Source of the DNA: Pseudomaricurvus alcaniphilus
GTDB lineage: Bacteria; Pseudomonadota; Gammaproteobacteria; Pseudomonadales; Cellvibrionaceae
Direction: 5' to 3'
Assembly (NCBI RefSeq): GCF_011440395.1
Contig: NZ_JAAOIX010000001.1
Location: 310,001-374,000, forward strand
DNA: 64,000 nt
Shown: one piece after another, positions 31,973-40,174 of the stretch
Position numbering within the stretch: position 1 is the stretch's first letter
Layout: each line of letters begins with the position of its first letter
Notes under the pieces: generated by a model
Databases searched by the model: none
What the model saw: only the letters and a program-made list of their open reading frames with translations
What the model was told of the DNA's origin: nothing
Position numbers and translations under genes: made by a program

Positions 31973-32185
31973 CTACAAGCGGCTGACGTTCTCGGCCTGC
32001 AGGCCCTTATCACCCTCGGAAAGATCAAACTCCACCGACTGGCCTTCCGCCAGCGAGCGATATCCCTCCCCCTGAATACTGCGGTAATGAACAAATACAT
32101 CATCACTGCCTTCGCCGCGGGTAATAAAACCGTAGCCTCGAGCGTTGTTAAACCATTTTACAGTGCCGACTTCCCGAACAGCCAT
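31973..32185 (-). CDS. Cold-shock domain protein
   Basis: This 70-residue single cold-shock domain has [17 protein letters not shown] (RNP1-like, with ARGYGFI in place of KGFGFI) and DVFVHYRSI (RNP2). The family binds single-stranded nucleic acid and melts RNA structure. GAGG precedes the ATG by 8 bases. It stands alone and converges with the csiV-like gene. The size fits CspD/CapB-type proteins, but the subtype cannot be settled. Confidence 0.92.
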   Translation of the reverse strand: MAVREVGTVKWFNNARGYGFITRGEGSDDVFVHYRSIQGEGYRSLAEGQSVEFDLSEGDKGLQAENVSRL

Positions 32186-32271
32186 TCTGCTACCTCATTT
32201 ATTTTTATAGTGTTTAAAACATATTTGCGTGATTTGACACCTGCCCCCACCAGTTGCCAACCCGGGCTGTA

Positions 32272-32323
32272 AACCTGGATTGCCAATCCGGATTGCTAAC
32301 CTGCAGTGCCCATTTGCATTGCC
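32272..32323. repeat. Tandem duplication, 26 bp x 2
   Basis: Two diverged 26-base units (AACCTGGATTGCCAATCC type at 32272-32297 and AACCTGCAGTGCCCATTT type at 32298-32323) lie in the 330-base gap between the cold-shock gene and the thioinosine phosphorylase gene. Nothing else is recognisable in this gap. Confidence 0.65.
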
Positions 32324-32515
32324 AACCATGGCGATAAAAACAATGCAAAACACGACAGTGCCAGTTTTATTTTTATGACAATTATGCACTTGTGTCCAGT
32401 AAAAATTGCCCGCCCGACTACCTGGCTGACATTGCCCACTGCTGTCGTGAGTCGGGGCCCGATATACAGCCAGTGAGCCTGAATAGTGAAAACCGGCAAA
32501 GCGCAGCGGCAGAAT

Positions 32516-33301
32516 TCACTGCGCAGCCGCCAGCTGGATCATTAGGACCTGCAACAACTTGTTAATATCTCCCGCGCCCGCAGCGACGATCCGGCCGATA
32601 TCTTCCATCAGGATAGGCTCGGCAGACAGGCCCGCCCCCCAGTTGACCACCAACGCCAAACAGGCATAGTGGAGGTCCAGTTCGCGCGCCAACACCGCTT
32701 CCGGCATCGCCGTCATGCCCACCAGGTCACAGCCATCGCCGATCAGGCGGCGCACTTCCGCAGCAGTTTCCAGCCGCGGCCCCTGGGTACAGGCGTAGGT
32801 GCCGCCATCGATGCACGCCACCTCGCCACTTGCCGCTGCTTGCAACAGCGCCCCGCGCAGGTCGTTGCTAAAAGGCCAGGTAAAATCCACATGCCGCAGC
32901 TCCCCGTCCACACCGTCGTAGAAGGACTGCGCCCGCCCATAGGAGTAGTCGATAATTTGATCGGGAACAACCAGCGCCGCGGGCTGCATCGCAGATGTGA
33001 GGCCACCGACGCTGTTGACGGCGACTATGTGGGTAACGCCGACGGCTTGCAGTGCTGCTATATTGGCGCGGTAGTTAATCAAATGGGGCGCGATGGAGTG
33101 AATTTGGCCGTGCCGGGGCAGAAAAGCCACAGCCAGCCGCTTTCCGCCGCGCCCCTGTCCCAGCGCTGCACCGTTGCGCGCCAGCCCCTCCCTGATGGGC
33201 GCTGAAGGCGGCCCAAACCGGGTCGCCGGCGTTGACTCCGAGTGCCAATCGACCGCGTCGCAATCCGCCAGCCCGGTACCGCCTATTATGCCGAGCTTCA
33301 T
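32516..33301 (-). CDS. S-methyl-5'-thioinosine phosphorylase (MTAP/PNP family)
   Basis: This 261-residue protein of the purine nucleoside phosphorylase family 2 has IIGGTGLAD at the N-terminus, the phosphate loop FLPRHGQIHSIAPHLINYRA, GGTYACTQGPRLETAAEV and GMTAMPEAVLARELDL. In Pseudomonas the gene at this position encodes the phosphorylase that splits methylthioinosine in methionine salvage. MTAP itself is similar, so the substrate is inferred from context. The start overlaps the stop of the upstream mscS-type gene by 4 bases, which indicates translational coupling. Confidence 0.82.
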   Translation of the reverse strand: MKLGIIGGTGLADCDAVDWHSESTPATRFGPPSAPIREGLARNGAALGQGRGGKRLAVAFLPRHGQIHSIAPHLINYRANIAALQAVGVTHIVAVNSVGGLTSAMQPAALVVPDQIIDYSYGRAQSFYDGVDGELRHVDFTWPFSNDLRGALLQAAASGEVACIDGGTYACTQGPRLETAAEVRRLIGDGCDLVGMTAMPEAVLARELDLHYACLALVVNWGAGLSAEPILMEDIGRIVAAGAGDINKLLQVLMIQLAAAQ

Positions 33302-34404
33302 GAGGCCACCTTGTCACCCTGCCCCGTCAATTTAAGGCCGTCCGGAACGTGCACTGTGGAGGTGGGGAAGGCACACTCTGCACCGTTCTTTTCGATGATA
33401 GCGAGAATATCAAACAGCACTCCCTGCTTGATTTCATGGTAGGTTTTCCAGTCCGTGGTTTTGGTAAATGTGTAAATAAAAAAGTCCAGCGAGTAGGCGG
33501 CGAAGGCGTTAAAGTTCACCATCAATATCTGGTTGTGATCGATCTCCGGATGCTGCTGCAGGTATTCTTTTACCTGCTCCACAATGGCGGGCAGCCTGGC
33601 GGCGTCATCGTAGCGCACGCCGATGGTTTCCTTGATGCGCCGATTGCTCATGCGCGACGGGTTTTCCAGGGAGATATGGGTAAACGTTGAATTGGGAATA
33701 TAGAGCGGCCGCTTGTCGAAGGTTCGAATACGGGTCAAGCGCCAGCCAATATCCTCGACCGTGCCCTCAATTTCCTGGTCCGGTGAGCGCACCCAGTCAC
33801 CGACACTGAAGGGGCGATCCATAAAAATCATCAGGCCGCCAAAAAAGTTGGCCAGTAAATCCTTGGCCGCGAAACCGACGGCGATGCCGCCGATACCACC
33901 GAACGCCAGCACTCCGGAGATGCTGTAACCCAGGGATTGCAATAATACCAATAGCGCAGTAATAAATACCGACATACGCAGCAGCTTGGCAATGGCCTGC
34001 ACCGTGGTTTCATCCACGGGCTCATCGGTGTAGTCGGGGCTTCTGAAATTCTCTTCTGCGCGACTGATAAACGAGACCAAAAACCAGGTGATCAAAACAA
34101 TGACGCCCACTTTCCTGGCTGGCGCAAAAATATCCAGCAAAGTGTTTTCCGAGACTTCCGCGGCGATCTGCGCGGCCATGGTCAATCCTATCAGCCATAT
34201 CAGCCAGTTTAACGGCCGCTGCAAAGCACCGAGCAGGGCATCGTCCCACAGGTTGCGACTGCTCTCCGCCCGCTTTACCAATCTGGCGAGGATGATTTTT
34301 GCCACCAACGCCGCCACCAGCATGATCGCAACGATGACGAACACGTGCAGAATCCAGTAATTACCCTCACCGAGCCATTTGCTAAACTTGTTGATGTATT
34401 CCAT
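33298..34404 (-). CDS. MscS-type mechanosensitive channel family protein
   Basis: The 368-residue protein has four hydrophobic segments near residues 18-40, 68-88, 96-116 and 140-165. The pore-lining MscS signature is ISGVLAFGGIGGIAVGFAAK, followed by the beta domain FMDRPFSVGDWVRSPDQEIEG and the C-terminal alpha/beta domain. Channels of this family release solutes on membrane tension. It lies between nagZ and the thioinosine phosphorylase gene on the same strand. Confidence 0.9.
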   Translation of the reverse strand: MEYINKFSKWLGEGNYWILHVFVIVAIMLVAALVAKIILARLVKRAESSRNLWDDALLGALQRPLNWLIWLIGLTMAAQIAAEVSENTLLDIFAPARKVGVIVLITWFLVSFISRAEENFRSPDYTDEPVDETTVQAIAKLLRMSVFITALLVLLQSLGYSISGVLAFGGIGGIAVGFAAKDLLANFFGGLMIFMDRPFSVGDWVRSPDQEIEGTVEDIGWRLTRIRTFDKRPLYIPNSTFTHISLENPSRMSNRRIKETIGVRYDDAARLPAIVEQVKEYLQQHPEIDHNQILMVNFNAFAAYSLDFFIYTFTKTTDWKTYHEIKQGVLFDILAIIEKNGAECAFPTSTVHVPDGLKLTGQGDKVAS

Positions 34405-34510
34405 AGTTCCTGTCTTGTAAAAAAAAGCGTGTGAATTAGCCTTGCCAAACGGGATCCAGCCACCTGCTATCCCATTTTCGGCCCAGTATGATAACGCCAG
34501 TATGATTAGG

Positions 34511-34566
34511 TCGGTATTGTTACTTCGGTATTGTTACTTCGGTATTGTTACTTCGGCATTGTTACT
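34511..34566. repeat. Tandem repeat, 14 bp x 4 plus partial
   Basis: TCGGTATTGTTACT is repeated exactly at 34511-34524, 34525-34538 and 34539-34552, with one change at 34553-34566, and a decayed fifth unit follows. It fills most of the gap between nagZ and the mscS-type gene. Confidence 0.92.
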
Positions 34567-34589
34567 TCGGTATCGTCGGCCCTGTTACT

Positions 34590-35618
34590 TCATTTCAATA
34601 ACGCCGCCAGGGATTGCGAGGTTTGTTGCCAGCGCGGCGAACGATCCAATTGGGCGCGGGTGTGGCCCGGGCGGGCGCGCATGATACTGCGCTCAACCGG
34701 CGAACGGTAATAGTAATCCTCGCTGAGCTCAGCGATCACCTGCCGAGTGGCCGCGGGATTGTTGCACAGCAGCACCATATCGCAACCCGCCACCAGCGCG
34801 CGCTGCACCCGCTCGAGGTAATTGCCGGCCGCGGCCGCCCCCGCCATTGACAGGTCGTCACTAAAAACAACCCCCTTAAACCCCAGCTCATGGCGCAGTA
34901 TTTGCCCGAGCCAATGGCTGGAGAAGCCCACCGGGGCTTGCGGGTCGATTTTGGGAAACAGGATGTGGGCGGGCATAACTGCCTCCAAATCATCCACCAG
35001 TCGGGCAAAGGGCTGCATATCCCTGGCACTGACCTGTTGCAAATCCCGGTTGTCCACGGGCAGCTCCAGGTGACTGTCGCCCTTGACACTGCCGTGCCCG
35101 GGGAAATGCTTGCCGGTGACGGCCATACCGGCCTCGTGGGCGCCCTGGATAAAAGCGCTGGCCAGTGCAATGACCCGTTCCGGGTCGGCGGAAAATGAGC
35201 GGTCACCGATCACACTGCAGTAACTCTGGTCCACATCCAGCACCGGCGCAAAACTGAAATCGATGCCAACCGCCAGGATTTCAGCCGCCAGCAACCAGCC
35301 ACAATCAGCTGCCAGTTGTAACGCGCTGCCCGGGTCATCCGTGTACCTGGCGTCGAACACCTGCATGGCTGGGATGCGGGAAAAACCGGACTTGCAACGC
35401 TGTACGCGCCCCCCCTCCTGGTCCACCGCTACCAACAACTCCGGCCGCACCGCGCGAATAGCGCGCACCAAATCTTGCAACTGCTGGTAATCGTGAATAT
35501 TGCGAGAGAAAAGAATAATTCCACCCAGCGCCGGGTGCAGCAGTAACTGCCGCTCTTCATCGGTAATTTCTAAACCTGCCAGGTCCGCCACAATCGGGCC
35601 AAGTGTCATAGTATACAT
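34590..35618 (-). CDS. nagZ: Beta-N-acetylglucosaminidase NagZ
   Basis: The 342-residue glycoside hydrolase family 3 enzyme has the catalytic loop GKHFPGHGSVKGDSH with the His/Asp dyad and the nucleophile in GVVFSDDLSMAGAA. It removes GlcNAc from anhydromuropeptides in the cytoplasm during cell-wall recycling and can feed AmpC induction signals. The length fits NagZ rather than large family 3 enzymes. Either ATG at 35618 or 35609 could be the start. Confidence 0.94.
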   Translation of the reverse strand: MYTMTLGPIVADLAGLEITDEERQLLLHPALGGIILFSRNIHDYQQLQDLVRAIRAVRPELLVAVDQEGGRVQRCKSGFSRIPAMQVFDARYTDDPGSALQLAADCGWLLAAEILAVGIDFSFAPVLDVDQSYCSVIGDRSFSADPERVIALASAFIQGAHEAGMAVTGKHFPGHGSVKGDSHLELPVDNRDLQQVSARDMQPFARLVDDLEAVMPAHILFPKIDPQAPVGFSSHWLGQILRHELGFKGVVFSDDLSMAGAAAAGNYLERVQRALVAGCDMVLLCNNPAATRQVIAELSEDYYYRSPVERSIMRARPGHTRAQLDRSPRWQQTSQSLAALLK

Positions 35619-36072
35619 TCTCGGGCTTGCGTATGTTCCCGGCTGCCGAGAGCCGGTCTGCGCTGGACCTTACTGACAGCCGAAATCGAAGTCAAGGCAG
35701 TTCTGGCGCCTCGGCAGTCCGGCTCCCCGGGTGTCAATTAGATCGTTTTTTAATCGCCTGACACTCGAATAAACAGGTTTTGGCTATAAAGGATATCCCT
35801 AAAATATAAAAACAAGCGATAAATTAGGGGCTTACGCCATGATCCGGATTTACTGTCGCGAAGGTCTCCCGGCCGCCTTTCAAAACGGGCTTTTAAGCAC
35901 TGCCCCAACGCGTTATTGTTTTTCTACACGGAGCGATAAATTAAGGCCGGCCCCGCAAGAGAGAGTCTTTGGTGATAAAATGCCGGCCGCGCGGTCCAAG
36001 ACACGTGATCCAATCACGGCAGCGTGACCTGTTGGCTCCTGCAATTACCCCGGTAAAACAAGGGAGATTAGT
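35619..36072. other. Intergenic region without a gene
   Basis: No convincing frame occurs in these 454 bases. Two dyads are visible: GTGTCA at 35731-35736 with TGACAC at 35759-35764, and CGTGA/TCACG around 36004-36018. The segment 35770-35830 is AT-rich and could hold a promoter for the gene at 36073. Confidence 0.5.
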
Positions 36073-36402
36073 ATGGCATCAAACATTCCAGTGGTTAAAC
36101 CCATTATCGGCAACTGGTACCAGGACCCCATCGAAGGCCTCTACTTCGAAGTTGTTGCGGTCGACTCCGACAGTGGCGATATCGAAGTACAGTATAGCGG
36201 CGGTGAAGTCGGGGAAATTGACCGTGAAAGCTGGAGCTTACTGTACCTCAGCCCCGCTGCCCCGCCAGAAGACGCCAACGCCGCTTTTGGGTTTTCCGGC
36301 GCCGAAGACTGGAACGCCGATTACGCCTCCGGCTCCGGCAACTGGAACAATCCACTGGATGAAATAGAGCCAGACCTGTTTTCCGGGTCGGACGATTACT
36401 GA
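36073..36402 (+). CDS. Small acidic conserved protein, DUF6763-like
   Basis: This 109-residue acidic protein starts VVKPIIGNWYQDPIEGLYFEVVAVD, which matches a small family found in gammaproteobacteria. A clear AAGGGAGA ribosome site precedes the ATG. The C-terminal 45 residues are rich in Asn, Trp, Gly and Asp (GSGNWNNPLDEIEPDLFSG) and look disordered. It has no signal peptide or membrane segment. The function is unknown. In Pseudomonas the psrA regulator occupies this interval; it is absent here. Confidence 0.75.
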   Translation: MASNIPVVKPIIGNWYQDPIEGLYFEVVAVDSDSGDIEVQYSGGEVGEIDRESWSLLYLSPAAPPEDANAAFGFSGAEDWNADYASGSGNWNNPLDEIEPDLFSGSDDY

Positions 36403-36461
36403 TCCGGTGCCTTTGCAGACCAAGTGCCTGGGCCCGACAGCCCGGGCCGGCAACAGCACAA

Positions 36462-37112
36462 TCACGCGGTTGCCGAATTGTTCTCCCGCCGGTATTGCTG
36501 GAACACCTGCAGCGCCTCTGCCGGTGAGTCGACCACGTTGATACGCAGCAAGTCAGAACTGTCGATACAGCCCTCGGCCATCATCGCTTCTCTCATCCAG
36601 TCCAACAACCCACCCCAATAGCGCCTGCCTATCAACACCACGGGAAAGGCCGGCACCTTTTCCGTCTGGATCAGGGTCAGCGCTTCAAACAGTTCGTCCA
36701 GTGTGCCAAAGCCGCCGGGAAAGATGGCAAAACCGATGGCATTTTTCACAAACAGGAATTTGCGCACAAAGAAATAGCGAAACGACAGGTTTACCGTCTG
36801 GAAGGCGTTTGCCTGCTGCTCCTTCGGCAAGGTGATATTGAGGCCAATGGATTGCCCTCCCCGCTCGTACGCCCCTTTGTTCGCCGCCTCCATGATACCG
36901 GGGCCGCCCCCGGTGATCACCGGAATATTGGCCGCTGCCAACAGCTGCCCCAGCTGCTCGGCCTGCTGATAATAGCTGTTATCCGGGTGCATACGGGCGC
37001 CGCCAAAAATGGTCACCGCGCCCTTGAGCTTGATCAACTGCTCTATCCCGTCAACCAGCTCTGCCTGGATGCGCAGCACCCGCCACGCTTCGCTCAGTTT
37101 CGCATCTAGCAT
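36462..37112 (-). CDS. LOG-family protein (nucleoside-5'-monophosphate phosphoribohydrolase-like)
   Basis: The ATG at 37112 is backed by AGAGAAGG just upstream and gives 216 residues starting MLDAKLSEAWRVLRIQ. The frame stays open to 37211, but that would run to within 9 bases of the lexA operator. The Rossmann-like fold has GGGPGIMEAANKGAYERGG and the LOG signature PGGFGTLDELFEALT, with the catalytic Arg/Glu set intact. Such enzymes cleave AMP-like nucleotides or cytokinin ribotides. It is divergent from lexA, with about 107 bases between its start and the first SOS box. Confidence 0.87.
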   Translation of the reverse strand: MLDAKLSEAWRVLRIQAELVDGIEQLIKLKGAVTIFGGARMHPDNSYYQQAEQLGQLLAAANIPVITGGGPGIMEAANKGAYERGGQSIGLNITLPKEQQANAFQTVNLSFRYFFVRKFLFVKNAIGFAIFPGGFGTLDELFEALTLIQTEKVPAFPVVLIGRRYWGGLLDWMREAMMAEGCIDSSDLLRINVVDSPAEALQVFQQYRRENNSATA

Positions 37113-37202
37113 ATACCTTCTCTCATCTGCCTTCAGAGTAGTGAAAAGACCTCTAAACATTCGAGTTCCCAAGGTAAGTATAAGCGCTGTAGAAAAATTC
37201 AC

Positions 37203-37230
37203 TTGCCTCAAGCAACTTACTGTATATAAT
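37203..37230 (+). promoter_or_regulatory. lexA sigma-70 promoter
   Basis: TTGCCT (37203-37208) and a perfect TATAAT (37225-37230) are spaced by 16 bases, and the -10 element lies inside the first LexA box. Binding of LexA there would block polymerase directly. Confidence 0.85.
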
Positions 37231-37254
37231 CACAGCTACTGTATAAAAACTCAG
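37220..37254 (+). promoter_or_regulatory. Two LexA operators (SOS boxes) upstream of lexA
   Basis: CTGTATATAATCACAG at 37220-37235 and CTGTATAAAAACTCAG at 37239-37254 both fit CTG-N10-CAG exactly. They are only 3 bases apart, so the box centres are 19 bases apart, a spacing that allows two dimers to sit close together. They lie 14 bases before the lexA start and indicate autoregulation of the SOS regulon. Confidence 0.95.
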
Positions 37255-37267
37255 GACCCGGAACACC

Positions 37268-37870
37268 ATGATCAAGCTGACATCAAGGCAAGAGCAAGTC
37301 CTCAATCTGATCAAACGGCACGCGGAAGAAACCGGTTACCCACCGACTCGCGCCGAAATCGCCAGGGAACTGGGCTTTAAGTCCGCCAACGCAGCGGAGG
37401 AACACTTGCGCGCCCTGGCTCGCAAGGGGGCCATTGAAATGGTCGCCGGTGCCTCCCGGGGCATTCGCCTGCCGGAACAGGTTACCGGCATCCCTATTGT
37501 CGGCCGAGTGGCCGCTGGCAGCCCGATTCTGGCGGCGGAGCACATCGAGGACTACTGCAGCCTGCCCAATGACTTTTTTAACCCCACGGCGGACTATTTC
37601 TTACGCGTCAGCGGCGAAAGCATGAAGGATATAGGTATCCTCGACGGCGACCTGCTGGCCGTACACAAGGCACAAGTTGCCCGCAGCGGTGACATAGTCG
37701 TCGCCCGCATCGACGATGAGGTTACGGTCAAGCGCTACCAGCACCACAAAGGTTCGCACCTGGTAGAGCTGTTTCCGGAAAACAAGGATTTTCAAGTCAT
37801 TAAGGTCGACCTTCGAGAGTCTGCATTTGCTATCGAAGGCTTGAGTGTCGGCGTATTACGCAGAAATTAA
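37268..37870 (+). CDS. lexA: SOS repressor LexA
   Basis: The 200-residue protein has an N-terminal winged helix ([33 protein letters not shown]) and a C-terminal self-cleaving serine peptidase domain. The Ala83-Gly84 cleavage site is in GRVAAGSPI, the nucleophile is Ser118 in [13 protein letters not shown], and the general base is Lys155 in EVTVKRY. It represses DNA-damage genes until RecA filament triggers cleavage. Two operators in front of it show autoregulation. sulA follows after 87 bases. Confidence 0.97.
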   Translation: MIKLTSRQEQVLNLIKRHAEETGYPPTRAEIARELGFKSANAAEEHLRALARKGAIEMVAGASRGIRLPEQVTGIPIVGRVAAGSPILAAEHIEDYCSLPNDFFNPTADYFLRVSGESMKDIGILDGDLLAVHKAQVARSGDIVVARIDDEVTVKRYQHHKGSHLVELFPENKDFQVIKVDLRESAFAIEGLSVGVLRRN

Positions 37871-37957
37871 CGGGTCGGTACTTGCTCAACTTACAGGCAA
37901 AGTACGCTTGAGACAGATACAAGCGAGACAAGCACGAACTGGGCGGAGGGTAGAATA

Positions 37958-38560
37958 ATGGCAATCGCACTGGATACACGTTCGAATACATCCACCGGCA
38001 ACGCCGGCGCTTCCCGGGGACGAGAGCAGGGACGAACTCGCGGCCGCGAGTTCCGCCAAAAACCAGGATTAAAGCTGTCGGCAAAACTCACGTCAAAACT
38101 GACCAGTTCCCGCTCAGCAGATTACACGGCCAGCCCGAAACAGGCGCCTGCGCAAGACCGGGGCCAATCTCAACCCCAGAGCCAACCCCAACGCCAACCA
38201 AAGAAAACAAGCTCCATCACCGAACTGGTATTTACCCGCCACAGCAGTGACAAAAACCTCCTGCTGCTGCCGATGATTGCCCACCTTAGCCGTATTGCCG
38301 ACCGCTGGATCAGCTGGATAACCACCACCGCCATAGACGCGCAACAACTGCAGGAATTCGGGGTGGACACCACCAAGATCAGGGTAATTCACGCCAACTC
38401 CGAGGACGATCAGCGCTGGATCCTCTGGGAGGCTCTGCACAACGGCACCAGCCACACAGTGGTCGCCTTTCCGGACACTTTCAGCAAGGACGATATGGCG
38501 CACTTTGAACACGCCGCACGCCAGGGATGCAGTAGCGGGCTGATAATTCGCTATCGATAA
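37958..38560 (+). CDS. sulA: SOS cell-division inhibitor SulA with long disordered N-terminus
   Basis: The 200-residue protein has a conserved C-terminal part from about residue 86 (SSITELVFTRHSSDKNLLLL, then RWISWITT and WEALHNGTSHTVVAFPDTF) in the RecA-like SulA fold. SulA blocks FtsZ assembly during SOS. The first 85 residues are rich in Arg, Gln, Ser and Pro (GQSQPQSQPQRQPKK) and longer than usual. GGAGGG precedes the ATG. No LexA box is visible in the 87 bases after lexA, so it is probably co-transcribed with lexA, as in Pseudomonas. Confidence 0.85.
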   Translation: MAIALDTRSNTSTGNAGASRGREQGRTRGREFRQKPGLKLSAKLTSKLTSSRSADYTASPKQAPAQDRGQSQPQSQPQRQPKKTSSITELVFTRHSSDKNLLLLPMIAHLSRIADRWISWITTTAIDAQQLQEFGVDTTKIRVIHANSEDDQRWILWEALHNGTSHTVVAFPDTFSKDDMAHFEHAARQGCSSGLIIRYR

Positions 38561-38795
38561 CAGTCTTTTTTCAAGTCGATATGCCAGCCAGGGAGTTTGC
38601 GATCATATCGAACTGCTACCAAGCCGAACTGCTATCACGTTCAACGAGCGCCAATACACCTCGCATTCAATAGCAGGCACTGTGGGTGATCAAGGAAGAT
38701 GTTGGTAAACGAAAGGACTTTCGGCGATTCAGGGCGGCTTGGTAATCGAACGCAGCTTGGTGATCAAAGGCGGCTTGGTACCATTGGGCGCTTTA

Positions 38796-38843
38796 GTGAT
38801 GATGACAATAGGTGATGATGACAATAGGTGATGATGACAATAG
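38796..38843. repeat. Tandem repeat, 16 bp x 3, beside a degenerate 18-bp repeat
   Basis: GTGATGATGACAATAG is repeated exactly at 38796-38811, 38812-38827 and 38828-38843. Just before it (about 38732-38790) a looser repeat of GGCGGCTTGGTAATC-type units occurs. Together they fill the centre of the 363-base gap 38561-38923, which has no gene. Confidence 0.93.
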
Positions 38844-38923
38844 CCGCCGACTCAATACCGGCTTAGCAGTATTGGTGAGAGCAGCCTGTTAATCAGTGCA
38901 GTATTAACTCAGTACAGTATTAA

Positions 38924-39172
38924 TCAATGTAAAATGCGGGATTCGGGCTCAAGCAGAGATTCCAGCGAGGCGTCATCTTCAGCGAGGTCGCCAAAAATTT
39001 CCATCCCGGCTTCGATCATGGCTTTCACCACTTCTATGCGAGACTCTTGCAGATAGTTACTGGCCTCCCGGGAAAACTTTATCCGAATCAGGGGCTCGCC
39101 TTCATCGCCTGCGCGACGCAAACCCACATAACCATCTGCCAACTCTACAATTTCAAACATATACGAAGCCAT
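38924..39172 (-). CDS. Small conserved protein of unknown function
   Basis: This 82-residue soluble protein starts FEIVELADGYVGLRRAGDEG and has a helical acidic C-terminus (AMIEAGMEIFGDLAEDDASL). There is no signal or membrane segment. A similar small gene lies between sulA and topA in Pseudomonas, so it is probably real. It is likely to be transcribed separately from the sulA operon, on the opposite strand. Confidence 0.72.
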   Translation of the reverse strand: MASYMFEIVELADGYVGLRRAGDEGEPLIRIKFSREASNYLQESRIEVVKAMIEAGMEIFGDLAEDDASLESLLEPESRILH

Positions 39173-39266
39173 TTACCTGTCGGAATCCTGTCAGGGATGT
39201 TTCTTGCTGATCCAAACCTGCCGCCAGTTTAACACTAACAGCCCAATTCATTCCACCGCAGGTGGC

Positions 39267-39731
39267 CTACCACTCCACAAACGCCAGCCGCTGGCGCTCC
39301 GCCAGAGCCTCAAGCTGCTTCAGCCAGGTCCACAGTGATTCACTTGAAAATGCAATTTGATCTGCACCGGAGTCCCTGGCGATCACCTGCTGCACCGGGC
39401 CAGTGTTAATTCTGGGGGACAAAACCTGGCGTTCGAGGGCATTGATATCCGCACTAAAGGTTAGTGCATTCAGTTCATTTACGATGCCAGGGGCCGCTTT
39501 GCGCGCTTGCAAGTCGGCAACTTGCTGCACCATTTCGGGGTCCGGCAACTTGAGAGAGGAGGCCAGCTCCCGCAAGTAGAGCCGAAACCCGATCGCCAGA
39601 TGCAAGGCCGCCGCCTGCAACAAGGCCTCGCGGGTTTGACGCTCACTTGCGGGAGAGCTATCCAGCAGCTGCAGGGTCAAGCGGCAATGTACCAGCTTTT
39701 GTTGCACCCGTGGGTGGTAGGGATTAGTCAT
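39267..39731 (-). CDS. Conserved helical protein, DUF6586-like
   Basis: This 154-residue, almost fully helical soluble protein begins RVQQKLVHCRLTLQLLD and has LHLAIGFRLYLRELASSL and a final WTWLKQLEALAERQRLAFVEW. A gene of this kind precedes topA in Pseudomonas-like genomes. No catalytic motif is visible. Both this and the 82-residue gene are on the minus strand, 94 bases apart, possibly as an operon. Confidence 0.72.
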   Translation of the reverse strand: MTNPYHPRVQQKLVHCRLTLQLLDSSPASERQTREALLQAAALHLAIGFRLYLRELASSLKLPDPEMVQQVADLQARKAAPGIVNELNALTFSADINALERQVLSPRINTGPVQQVIARDSGADQIAFSSESLWTWLKQLEALAERQRLAFVEW

Positions 39732-40174
39732 GGAAACGCCTGTCGTAAAAACGCCTTAAGTAGCCTGCTAGTAGACGACCGATCCCCGGACTGACCAGGG
39801 CAGCCCTTAGAGATATCGGTTAACCTGGCGAGATAATAACAGGATCATTTAACCAAACCCATCCGCCAGTTGATTGCCTATTGGCACACCGGCTGCTTGC
39901 ACAGACGTTAAAATTACCAACTATCTGCCCCTGCCGACTGTTCCCCGCCACCCGCGCCCTGCCAGGGCGATGAAGCGCTGGCGCTCGCTCAAACGGCGGT
40001 CAGCAACCCCGGCTTTGGTAGGCACACCTGTGTCACGCAAACCTATTTCAATCACACCTAAGGCAAACGCACCAGAGTCCAGCACACCAGAGGCCCATAG
40101 CCCGTTTAGGGGACATTAGTGAGCCCCCGGCTGGCTGACGCGAGCGACCTTTCCTGAGCTGACGAAAGCAGCTG
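39732..40174. other. Intergenic region without a supported gene
   Basis: These 443 bases between the DUF6586-like gene and the topA stop have no frame with a good start, ribosome site or recognisable product. I see no terminator with a T-run for topA. Confidence 0.5.

Noticed and set aside
37871-37957. A LexA box directly in front of sulA
   Set aside because: The closest match, CTTGCTCAACTTACAG, lacks the required CTG half. sulA is better explained as read through from lexA.
38796-38843. Possible CRISPR array, because of the three regular repeats
   Set aside because: The 16-bp units are directly adjacent with no spacers, and no cas gene is nearby. The same holds for the other tandem repeats.
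39874-40119. An 81-codon frame between the DUF6586-like gene and topA
   Set aside because: It has Pro/Arg-rich composition, no ribosome site and no recognisable family. A second frame in the same stretch reads GDEALALAQTAVSNPGFG but has no start codon.
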